Source of the DNA: Strongylocentrotus droebachiensis
Taxonomy: Eukaryota > Echinodermata > Echinoidea > Camarodonta > Strongylocentrotidae
Length of the DNA: 64,000 nucleotides
Reading direction: 5' to 3'
Assembly: GCA_035222895.1 (NCBI GenBank)
Contig: JAVYIG010007913.1
Coordinates: forward strand, 31,475-95,474
Part shown: positions 38,701 through 51,625 of the stretch, one piece after another
How positions within the stretch are numbered: the first letter of the stretch is position 1
How the letters are laid out: every line of letters starts with the position of its first letter
The notes under the pieces: generated by a model
The model's database searches: none
What the model was told of the DNA's origin: nothing
Seen by the model: the letters and a program-made list of their open reading frames with translations, nothing else
Translations under genes and position numbers: made by a program

Positions 38701-41700
38701 GACTGCATTCCTATACCATCTTCAGATCAATAAAGGAAACGCACCAATGAAGGATTGCCTTGAGATGGGTTAGGGTACCAGTCTAGGAAGGGATGATCAA
38801 TAAATAGGATGGTTTTCTTAAGGTGTTTGTGGCGTACTCGTTCGTCCTTCTTCCATACCTCTTTTAACCACTGTTGCCGAAGACAGAAAGTTGAATAAAG
38901 TTTAAGAAACTTGTCGTATCCTCGCTTATTCGAGGCTCTTATTGCCGAGATTAGTGCACATAGGCCTATACAGAGCAGTTTGTGGAAAATATCATCCAGC
39001 ACCTTTTTTCTGTATTGAACAAACTTTGGAGTTTGATGGGCATCGTGGATGTTGTTCTGGAAGGGATAAACCTTAACTATGTGTGTGGCTAAGTAGTGGA
39101 TGTAGAGGAAACTCACATGGGGTATATGCATATGCTACTTTTATCGGCTTATTGTGACAAAGGAGAACCCAGAACCATGTGAAGATTGTGATCTTCCACC
39201 ACGTATATTTAATAAGATTTTGCCGTTCGAACATCCAGGAGATGATAACGACAACATATCTTTCGGGACAGACTTCGCAATCATTTGCAAGAGTTATGCT
39301 TTCTGTTGATTGAAGAATATCTTAAAGCTTTTGAAAGGGATACGATTTCACAATTGATCTCAACCTAAGTGCACTTTTTAGGACAGTCTTCGTACTCTTT
39401 ACCAAGAGATGTGTTGATTGCTGATTGAGGAATATTTGGAAGCTTTTGGAACAGGACACGACTTCACAATAGATCTCAGCCTAAATGGATATTTCGGGAC
39501 AGTCGTCGAAATCTGTTTTACAAGAGACCTGTTGATTTGTTATTGAAGTATATTTCGGAAGCTTTTGGAAAAGAACACAATTTCACGATGGATATGAGCT
39601 TTAACAGCCTTAAGACTTCACAATAGATCTCAGCCTAAACGGATATTTCGGGACAGTCGTCGAAATCTTTTACAAGAGACCTGTTGATTTGTTATTGAAG
39701 TATATTTCGGAAGTTTTGGAAAAGAACACAATTTCACAATGGATCTGAGCTTTAACAGCCTCAAGACGGCCTGGACCGATGTAACCGTGTCACTCAGTGA
39801 GGCTGGCGGTGCCTTCAAATCGTTGGTATTGGATGACTTCTCTGAACCAATGCCTCCTCCTAGGCCTTACGATGCATCCGCCCATAACCACACAACTGCT
39901 CAACAGGTTCACCTGACTTCAAAGACCACAGGGAACTACCAACAGGTTCCGAGGCCAACGGGAAACAATGCGGTGCAGCAGAATGGGCAGCCTTCAGGAC
40001 AGGGTCTGCAGCGAAAGGCCCCAATCAATCATCAATCTAGTGGTTTGTTGAATCCAAAGAATGCTCATCCAAATGGTGGCATGCATCAAGTGCAGTCGTC
40101 CTTGAATCATCCAAATGGTGGCATGCACCAAGCACAGCCGTCCTTGAATCATCAACAGAGTCATCCTGTATACGAACCATTCTATGCCCCATCACCAAGT
40201 TTCCCCTCTGCTTCTGACCAATTAAGGGCTGCACTCCAGAAAAGTGCAGTACCGAAGTCGATGGAGCAGCAACAGAGTAATGGTGCTTTGAACGACAGGA
40301 AACATTCTATATATGACCAGCCAATCCCTCTCGCTTCTAACTCGTCTTCGAGTAGAACTCAACAGAATAATCAACCTTTCCAACAAAATACATCACATAC
40401 CACCTTACCTCAACACTGTAAGCCATCACCGTTCACATATGAACATGGAAATAGCGGAACACACACTATGCAAAGGGATGGGGAACAGAATTGGCCAACA
40501 AGCGATTCAAAACGTATAAAACCCTTGCCGCAATACTACAAGCCAACACCTTTTGTCGCACAGCTTGGTGAGAGTGCGATACATGCACTGCAAAGAAAGA
40601 GTGATTTAGGGTCCTTACCGAATACTTCAATCCCTACGAACTCATTGCCGCAACACTACAAACCAACGCTTTTGGTCGGACAGTCGGGAATATCCGCAAC
40701 CTCTGGAGCGTTGTCCAAAGATGGCCATTCTATTACAACGGCAATGGTTGCTTCTGACCTTAACAGAACCAAGTCTGTACCAGATCTCCAGCGTGCCAAC
40801 AGCTCCTTTGGTTTCTCGAGCGAACATTCTGGCTTTCAAAAACCATCCCAGCATAAACCGGCTAAAACCAGATCAAGCTGGCAAGATCTGAATCTGCACA
40901 AGTCGACGCCGGACTTAAGGCGGAGTGGTATCAGTCCAGGACCTGGATATGTGTCTCCTGGGGCAGTGGTTCTTTCAAGGAAAAATTCAGTAGGATCCAG
41001 ACCTAGGGCATGGCGATCTCTTTCAAGAGGACCCACTCCTTCGCAGGTATAGAGTGGTGAAGTGTGACGTCATCAAAAAAAATATTTTTAGAATTTCTCA
41101 ATTTTTTTAGGAGCCAGAGCATAATGACACTGAGTTCCCATAGGACTTATAATTATTCAGATGGTCATATCTCAGCCAATACTTGGTAATATGTCAGCCA
41201 ATACTTAAATTGGTTTTCGACATTTGGACTTTATTTTTTATGCTCTTTCGGAAAATGAAAACAAAATGGAGAAATTTAAAAATAGATTTTTATGACGTCA
41301 CAGCTTCGGTACTCTATACGTTCCACGGTTTATTGTCACGTGCCTTTCGTTGGTCTGAACATTGTTTTCGAGCATCATCCAGGCTTTGTCCCTATATTGA
41401 GATGTTGCCTTTCGAGACGAAAAGCTTTTAATTTGCACCTAATGCTCGTGTTTGCGACAGGAGTTTAAAAAGTGCGATGTATTGAATAGAACCATCTTCA
41501 AGTAACATCTTAGAAATCACCAGGGCCCCTTGTTAAAAACAATTGCGATTAATCGCGACTAATTTGCGATTGATATCAGTCGCAGCTATGTACATAAGAG
41601 ATAGAAAAATGCAAACTTGCGGTTGATAGGAGGACTTGTGATTGATTCGGATCAATCGCAAGTCTTTATAAGACGGGGACCTGGTATTAAGGCCTACATA

Positions 41701-44700
41701 TTAAGGCCTACAAGAGGGGGGGAGGGGGTAGTGTATTGGTAAATTACTATGATTTTTATAAAAATTGATATTGTATGTAAATTAATATGATTTTTGCTTT
41801 TGGACCCCATGGAAGAACAGGACCATTTTGAAAATGGTTCTGAAATTGGCTATCTAACCGTTTGTCTATACTTAACACATTTACTTACTTTCTTATCGTT
41901 TGAAATGTGTTTTATATGTATGTTTTTTTAAACTTGTATGTATATATGGATTTCGGAAATAAAAACAAACAAACAAACAATACTAAATCCTTACAATATT
42001 TGTTTTCTGTTTTAGGAAAGGGAACGGATAGAGTCGGAGAAAGCCGAGATTCAAAAGCTGCTTGAAGCAGAGATCCGAGAGTTGAAGAGTAATCTCAATC
42101 AAATACACACAGTAAGTATAAATTTATTTATTCAATTCATTTATTTCCACGTCAAGATAAAACAATATCATATAATCTTCAAAATACAAACGCATATAAT
42201 AAGATATTTGAAGTGGGAGGATCTTGAAACGCACATAAATGGCTTGTTAAAAACGATCGTCACAAAATACACCAAATAACAATAACTAAGAGTAGTAGTA
42301 GAAGTGATTGTTGTTTTAGTAATAGTTGTACTCTGGTGTATGGGATAAATATACAATGACATCCCCTTTTCACTAAAAACAATATGTTGCATTCTGTTCC
42401 GTCTCTTTCATAAGGCCGAAGACAAGGCAGAGAGGATAGACACATCTCGGGAAGACCTGCTCCACTCTCTAAAGAAGGACCTGGACCAGTTAAGGAGTGA
42501 GAACAGGAGTCTAAGAAGTAGTCTAACTGAGGCCCAGACCAATATCGTCCTGTCCAGAAGTGAGCTTGTGACACTGAAAAGCGACTTTGACGAACAGAAT
42601 GGATTCATATCAAAGTAAGTAGATGGCCAACTTCTTTCATGTTTCAGGCTTGCATAGAATGTTTGAATGGAATGACTTGACGCACAGCCGTTCAAGACCA
42701 ATAACCCGTATCCGTATTAACACAACTTCGTGAAAATGTATAATTTCCCCCATTTTTTTTAACCCGTCAATCGTTTTCCTTTATAACCTAATATCAGACA
42801 TAAGCTAAACAACAAAACATAATAAAGACATGTAGGATTGTATATTGGTATCCCTTGTCTAGGTTGAACATACATGTACTGACAGATGTTTCATTTCCTG
42901 GCTGAAAGGATGGCGGTAAGGTACAATGTGAGACCGCTCTGGGCCCCGTTGCACAAAACTTACAATTGGTGGTAATTTTGCCATCAATGGTAACTACCAT
43001 GGAAACCTTGATTTTGATTGGCTGTTGAGCCCTGTTACCATGGTAGTTGCCATTGATTGTAAAGTTACTATCAATGGTAAGTTTTATGCAACAAGGCCCT
43101 GGTATACAAAATGGAGCTTTTTTTCTTCTCAAAGCGGGCCTAAAATATGATAATAATTAGTAGGAACCAGCAAAGATCCAACTTAACGCGATTTGTATGT
43201 CTTTCTACTTATTCCAAGAGGCATATTACCCCATCCAGTTTTACGTTACCTTTTCCAGACCTTTCTCAAATTGGAGGTAAAAATAGTAATCGACTTCAAA
43301 TAGGCTTTTAATCCGATATGCTATTTGCTTCGAAATGATTTAAGGAATATCCATCTTTGAATGAAATTTGCCGTATTAATAAGGAAGATTTTGAAATGAT
43401 TACTTTCATTATCCAACCAAACGTGTTCTTGTTTATAGGTTACAGTGTGTATTTCCAGAGAGAAGTTTCTTGAACAAACTACATCTATTTATAATGAGAT
43501 TATCACGACGTTGTTTCCCTTGCATTTGTTTATGCCATTATTATTATCATAACTATTTTTAAAATCTTTTCTATAGTAACCGTGACGTAATACAGGATTA
43601 TATCGGAGAGCAGGATAATCTTACGAGGCAACTACAATTAATACAGTAAGTTCATTGATGTCTGGTTTATATTCAAGATAGGAAATGTGCCATTTTTATA
43701 TTTTGTATATTACATCTACCCAGTACTTATTTGTTGTTGGGAAACCTGAACTTTAGCATCCGATACTAAAAAGTGTTTGGAAAGTTGCGAGATGTTTTTC
43801 TTTTTTAAAGAAGAATAGTGAAAATCCCTTAGACTGACAAAGTTAGTAATAAGGAACTTCTTAGAAGAGCTGGAGTGCAAACGAAAATGATACCTGATAC
43901 GCGATATGTTGATCAGGCAGTTGAAGTTCATGGGTCACATTACGTGTAAAGAAGGTCTAGAGAATCTTGCTGTGAAAGGGACAATTGTGGGAAGGAGGAG
44001 TAGGGGAAGAAGAGGGATACTTTGGATGGACAGTTTGCATAAATTGTTAGAAGAAAGAGGAGTGAAAGAACTTGGAGTGGTGCTAATAGAGGAGGTTAGG
44101 AGCCGAGTGTTGTGGAACAGCATGATCGCCAAAGTCAATCGATATGGCACTTAGAGAGAGAGATAAATTTTTCTGTTCACTGTCTCGTACTATATGCCAA
44201 ATTTGGTGTGGGATTAATGTTAGAAACGTCTGTATAATTTCTTTCTGATCCACAGTGAGGCGAACAAGAAACTCCAAGATACGAATGATGATCTCAGATC
44301 CGCACTGGAAAATGTGTCTAGAGTAAGTAGAAATAATTTTTTTAGCAACTTTTCGATATTCATCCTGATTTTGAAAAGTGTTGCATACAGTCATGTAGTC
44401 TTAGAATAAGATTAAACGCAAGTTTTTATGATTCTTTGAGCACCAAAATGCGATAAACGATGATAATATTAACCATGCTTCCCTTTTCAAAGGCTGCATA
44501 CTAAATATTTCGAATTATTAATGATAAGTTTTGCCTTCCCTATTTAAAAATAAATAAATAGTAGATGTTACATGATAAATCCTTTCGTGGAAAGCATCGT
44601 TTGTTATCATAATGGTAAAGCTGGCCCGGTGTCCATATGCACGAAACTCCATTCAGCTCTTCGCAAAATAAAAAAACAATTTCATTACAAAGTAATAAAA

Positions 44701-47700
44701 AAAGACCTGCAAATAAAGTCTTTATTCCATTTATCTCAGATCATAAAGTAGTATAGCAAATGTACAAAAATGATAGATACATACGTTTGACAAACGAATG
44801 TACCATGAAAAACAAGACTCTTGTATTTTGATAAGTTGGACTTGCATCCACCTATATATAAATGATTTTTGTATAGATGGTTTATTCAATTCATAATTTT
44901 TTATTTGAAAAGAAAGAGATGATAAAAATCCCTTCAAACATCCAGTTTTTTTAAACATATAATATTTTTGCATAGAAAATAACGAAATTAAAAGAGTAAT
45001 TCCACCCATCCGGGAGACCGAAGATGAAATGAAACATTTATCAACGTTCTCTAAGAATTGACGAGTTAACCAGTTGCTAACGAGAACCTGGTGGCACTTG
45101 TACTAACGCCTATTGGAATGAAAGAATTCAGTAGTCAATGAGTTAAGAAGCATTTTTTGTTCTCACTCGTAACAGACGTCTCGGATGTCGCCTCGTACAA
45201 CACGTCTTCTGAGCTCGGCATCGTTCATGGATGATTACGTGGGTGATGACGTCATTGTGGACCCGTAAGTAAACCGCCCATCTGTAACAATAACTACAGT
45301 GATAATACAGTTTATGACAATGAACCGTCGGCACCGATTTTCTGGGATCCAAGAACTTGTTCTACCTCTTTTTTATTTTTAGTAATAGTTCTAGTTCTAG
45401 TTATAGTTCAAGTAGTAGTAAAGGTTATAGTTTTATTTGAAATTATAGTTAGAGTTAAAGTTAAAGTCAGAGTATTGTTATAGTTATTGTTATAGTTATG
45501 GTTATAGTTATGTTTATATTTGTAGTTGTGGTTGTAGTTGTAGTTATGGTTGTAGTTGTAGTTATATAGTACTCGTTACCGTTAACGTTATCGTTATCAG
45601 TGACCAGCACTTAATACTATCCTGGTCCGAAGTTAGAACATGCAACCCGACTGCTTGAATACTTTATATCAGCTTTGTATACTTTTCTCCACCACCAAAT
45701 ATATACACAGACATCTTGAAAAGATTTAATAATCATTTATTCTGTAAGCTATGAAGTGGTTATTGCATATGTTCGTATCAAAAGAAGGTAGATGTTGAAA
45801 AATGGTAATGTACTAATATTGGATTGCCATCTCTATGTTCTGTTACACAGAATGACATTCCTCCTCGCTGTAATTTTGTTTACAAGGATAGTTGAGTCTT
45901 GTTGTAGAGGGAGTTACAAAAACTTTTTTTGTTGGAGATATTGAAAAACTGAGTGTCAAATTTGAAAGAATATACAATTTAAATGACAAAATCATTTTTG
46001 TTTGATCACAATCGGTTCAGAGACGGCTGAAATATCCATAAAAATAACAATTTCTAATATTTGTGGTGCCCCACAAATATTCGGTAATTTTGAACCAGCC
46101 GTTTGAGTCCAGCCAATACCAATATTGGCTTTTTGTTGGCTGTTTCGTGTTAAAGATATAGCTAACTAGAATTGGATCAAGTGCATAACATGAACATATT
46201 TAACCCACTACATATGGGCACCGGGTGGCTCTTGTATTAAGGCCTGAGGGCATGAGAGAACCCAGTAGACAATGGGTTAATTGAATTACTTCCATTGATA
46301 TCTCCATGTCAGGTCAAGACAGCGTAAATCGTACGCATCTCAGGGCTCTTACGACGGCTCCGAGATGCAGGTGACTGGTGGGAGACGCCATTTTGCTTAC
46401 CAGACTACAGACGGTGATAATTACCCGGATGATGGAGGTAAATTTGAAACTTTCCAATTTGACCTTTCCCTGTTTCAGGACTTTCAGGACGGGAGTAGTT
46501 TTAAGACTAGATTGATCTCTTGTTGCTCTTCAAATTGGTGATTATTATCCTGATTAGGACTAGATTGATTTCATGTTGCTCTTCAAATTGGTGATAATTA
46601 TCCTGATGATTGAGGTAAATTTGAAACTTTCCAAATTTGACCTTTCCCTGTTTCAGGACTTTCAGGACAGGACTGTTTTAAGGATAGATTGATTTGCATG
46701 TTGCTCTTCAAGTTGGCAACTATAATATTTTCATTTATTGCTACATCGTTCTAATTAAATCCAATGTATAGTTCCCTATTTTCATTTTCTTATATATTGA
46801 AATGATTATCATTGTATATACCTTCGTATTTTTTATTTTTTTAATGGAACTGGAAATAATAGTCTACATTATGTAGGAACATGTTGATAAGATTGAAACA
46901 ATGTGTTTGAAGAAATATAAAAAGATTTTGGAGCGCTCAAGATGTTGTCAATTTAAGGGTTTCAAGGTTATTTTCGTGGAGAGCCAGATGAAGACGCCAT
47001 TTTGCTTAACATACTCCATATGGTAAAAATCATCCTATCAGTGGAAGTAAACATTGCCTCTTCTCTATTCCATTTCAAAAGTAATGTGTATTCTGTAACA
47101 TAAGGCAATGCATAGAATACAATATGCAACGAGCTAAACTGTTACCTCTTAAATATAAACGCATTTCAATTTGTATACAATCTGTGTGTATTATGTCACT
47201 TAATGCATCGTTTGCATTAGGAACTGTATGTTCCTTTTAACGTATAAATGCTTTAACTTGATACTATGTGCTTCAATATCACATAGCTTAATACTCCTGT
47301 CCTGAATGTATTTAATGCCCCTTCTCAATTTCTATAAAAGTATAATGTCAGAGTTAAGAATGACCCATATTGCATTGCATTTCAAAATGAGCTTTAATTT
47401 TACTATGCGCTGTTTACCCCGTATTGCATTTGCTTTGTGCTATGCTAGTCATCGACATTGCCAGGTTCAACTAAAGCACTTGCAACAAGTAATCACAGAT
47501 TACTCATACAGTTTGATTTCATCTTCAGTTATCACAGAAATAGTATTTTTTCCACTTTAAACTTCATGAACATCTCACAATTTCTATTTTTTATTTAATG
47601 ACAATGAGGTTGTCCTTTATTCCTTGTACTGAGAATACTAATTATACGATCTTCAATATAGCCCAGTTATCATTCGAGTATTTAACTTGATTATTTCATC

Positions 47701-48588
47701 GAAGACAGATAGATATGATTTTCATTCAATATAAAATTATATCATAATTTTAATGGTACAGCTCTCATACAAAAATCAGGAGCAAGAAAACTTCTTGAAG
47801 AATTTCTAGGTAAGACTGTGTGAAGGTTATGCATTATAATTAACCACAATATCTGACAAGATTGCAGCACATTAACATACATATTACTAATCGCTTTGGT
47901 TAACACAACCCCTTGTTTTTACAGTAAGGTACAATTGAATTACCTTTTTACTTGTGTAATTACATTGACGAACTATCGAGGTCTGCACATTGTTTGCACA
48001 TTTAGAAAGATATTGATTTCTCCATTTCATCGATTGTTTATTTTTAATTTTTTGAATATTTGGCATCGACTGGATGCCTTTTTGTAATACGTCTAAACCA
48101 ATTCATTTAGATTTGCTGTGTTGAACAAATCTCTAGTCGTAAATATACCCTGCACCAATTTTATTTTCAATTAACAAAGACATAGCCCAGTGTTCATTAG
48201 TATATAGAATTAGAAAAAATATTGTGTGATTTAAACGTCTCGGACACAACTTGCCCAATTATTCCGTCCACAAAATAAAAGGAAAGGCTACCAGAGTAAT
48301 GACTAATACTAATTGTAGTGACTAAAATTAAATATTTTATCATGATTTAGACCCTTTCAAACAGCTTTCCAATATGTGATCTATGTTTGAAGGTGACTGT
48401 CGAATAATAATACTCAAAAGATAATTATGTGCGGGTCATTTGAAAATTCACAAAAAAAGAATGGCTTCTTTATTTCCCAATATGCAGACATTTCAATTGG
48501 TGAATTATTGTTTAATACGCGAGTAGGACTCTTCCTATTTATGATTAAGATGTCTCCTCCCCCTGTCCATCTCTCTCTCTCTCTCTCA

Positions 48589-48620
<32 letters not shown>

Positions 48621-48635
48621 GTCTCTTTCTCTCTA

Positions 48636-48666
<31 letters not shown>

Positions 48667-48791
48667 ATTTCACCCTGCCTATATCTCCCCCTCTCTCTCT
48701 CATGTGTCTCTCTGTCTCTCTCTGTCTTCTCTTTTTGTTACGCGAGTGAGACTCTTTCTATTTATGAATAAAATATCTACTCCCCCACCTT

Positions 48792-48822
<31 letters not shown>

Positions 48823-48868
48823 GTCTCTGTCTCTCCCTCCATCTCTCTCTCACTCTATCTCTTTCTCT

Positions 48869-48908
<40 letters not shown>

Positions 48909-51594
48909 TCTTTTGTTTATAACTTTTACAATCTTTTCCCCCCACGCAGACTCTGGAAACTCCACTCTCCGAGACCCCAATGAGCTCGACTCAGAAACAG
49001 AAGAAGATTTGAGAAGAGCGCCACCATTGAAGGAAGAAATAGCAGTGTCCATGGTACGCCAGGGGCCTCTTTCATTAAACTTGTTATCTATAACAACTGC
49101 TAAATTTTTATGACAAATTCGCTCTCAGCCAATCAGATGCCATGATTTCAGTAGCTTGTAACAGTAGCTTGTAACTTGTTATTGACAATCATCAACGTGC
49201 AGATTATGTACCAGCATTTTCTAGTGTAAAATAATGGCGTGCAACAAATATGAAATTATGATTAATATTACTGTAAATAATTCATTATGCATATATTAAG
49301 AATGTATTCTTGTAATTTGGTTCAGTTGGTTGTGTAGGCAGACCAGCTAATACAGAAATTAAAAAATATATATTGTTAGATGCACTTTCGGAGAGGCTCA
49401 TTTAGCGAGTGTGCAAATTACTGTGGACAAAATCATTGCTGATGCATGCTGACGTTAAGCGGTAGATGAACAACTGAAATAAAGGAAAATCAATTATTAT
49501 TCTTTTTTTTTATTTTTTTTTTAACGCAAGCTATAGATCCTTTTTTCCAATATCGTCGGGAAATTTGTAGATCACTAAAGTATAGTTACCTTATGAAAGG
49601 CAAACAAAAATGAATGAATAAATAAATACAAATACTGCATGAAATCCATGATTCACATGATAAATTCAAACAGGGCGTAGTAGCTATCTGTATACAAGTT
49701 GAAATATGTATGCCCTTGGTGGAGTTATGAAAATAGGCAATGAACCGTTTTTACCAATATTTACTTTCTGAAATTTATAGAAACAAGAAATGAAAAACGC
49801 GCAACGCCAGGGATCACACAATCACACGTCACATGCTACGTCATCACAACATTCAACCAATAGCAGAGGAGCAGCGAGCATAGGCCGTCAGGCGTCACAA
49901 TACGGGGAGCCAATCAGAGACACGCGTTCCTTGTCACGTGGTAGTTCTCCACGGTCTAGTGGAGGTGGTTCGAGAAAGCGCGCTCTTCCGCAACTTCCAC
50001 AACAGGTAATTGTTTTACACCATGATTTTACGTCTGTATTACCAAAATTATTATTCAAGTGTGTTCACATATGCTTATTGTTTGCCACAAGATGTCATAG
50101 TCATTACTTGCGAGAAATATTTAAGTAAGTTAAATTTATTTATCGTGAAAAATGCTAAATAATAAATGTAAAAAATGTGTTGATATATCTGAAGAAATAG
50201 GTTGGCGTAAAGGTTAAGTATGTGATCTAAATGAATTAGTTTAATCATCTAACATGTTGACAATTTGAAGAACTATAGAGTTGGCTTGAGCATTTACAAA
50301 ATTATACCAAGACAAGATCATTTATAAACATAATTATGTGTATGCATTTTATTTTTTATTTTGGAATGAATTCACACTGTTGAAGATAATTTTATTCATC
50401 GAATTCCTCGACCTGCCTCTTTGCGGGTCAAAATAACTCTTCCACTTATTAACTTTTTGTTAGACCAACTGTTTTTATATATTGTTGCCAACTCCTCATT
50501 AAATTATCTACCGAAACCCTGAATATAGTTTATGCAATTTATTACTGTATTTCTTCCATTATTTTGGTTTCAATTTGAAGGTTACCTCCGTGGTAAATAA
50601 TCTTATGGGATACTTTGAAACTGAGGTACTATAATAACTAAAGAATACTAAATCTGAAGTTCACTAATACTCTAACGTAAAAGAGATGCTTTATTTTGTT
50701 TTGTCCTAAAAACCACGTATCTCCATGTCCAATATGCCTCGATAGGGTGAATTGTTGTTTGTTCTACAACTAGTTAGTCTACTACCCAACTAGGCTATTG
50801 TTCATTTAGTTCAATAACCACTTAGTCAAAATCTAAGTTTGTCTAATGCCCATTTTATCTCAACCCATAATCATTTAATCATAATCATCAAATCATTATT
50901 AGACCTTGTGGATAGTAAACGAAATGGGCATTATACGAACTGGGAATTAGACCGACTGGAAATTAGACCAAATTCTCTTAGCCGAAATGGTAATTACATC
51001 AAGTAATAAGTAGATGAAATGATTATTAGACGATGGGGATAGTAAACAGGCTGGGTGTATACCATATGAGAATATACCAATTGTGTATAAGACGAACTGA
51101 TTGTAGACCAAAAGGCTATAAACCATCTAGAAGTGTTTTTAATATAAATCAATTCGTTCCGTAACATTGAATGCTATAATATTTATAAAAATGAATGAGA
51201 CAAATTATTTTTTTATTATTTTAGCTATTAGTCCTTATGTCAGTTGTCAGGAATGATAATTTATATTTAACCATAATTTTGGGAAAAGCGTATTTGAATA
51301 GATAGACAAATTGTGATTTGGGATGTGCTTTTTAAATTATTTGCAGTTTTGCAGTTTTATAACACTTTTTCTGAACTAACAAAATAATTTGTCAGTAAAA
51401 CACATTTATGATGAAGCAAAGTAGGCATATGTTGTTGGATGATATTGAAACAAATTACTAAATTCATGAGTATACAGTCAGAATTGGCCTCTTTTTATTT
51501 TTGTCCTCCTTTTGTTTACAATATTGTTGAAACAGGAGATGTACTCCGGACAAAATCTGTATGAATTAGTCCCCCCCCCCCCAAAAAAAAAATA

Positions 51595-51625
<31 letters not shown>

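Noticed and set aside
38727-39131. 134-codon minus-strand frame between RASEF exons
   Set aside because: No family motif, no splice or start context, and AT-rich composition; I could not support it as a gene.
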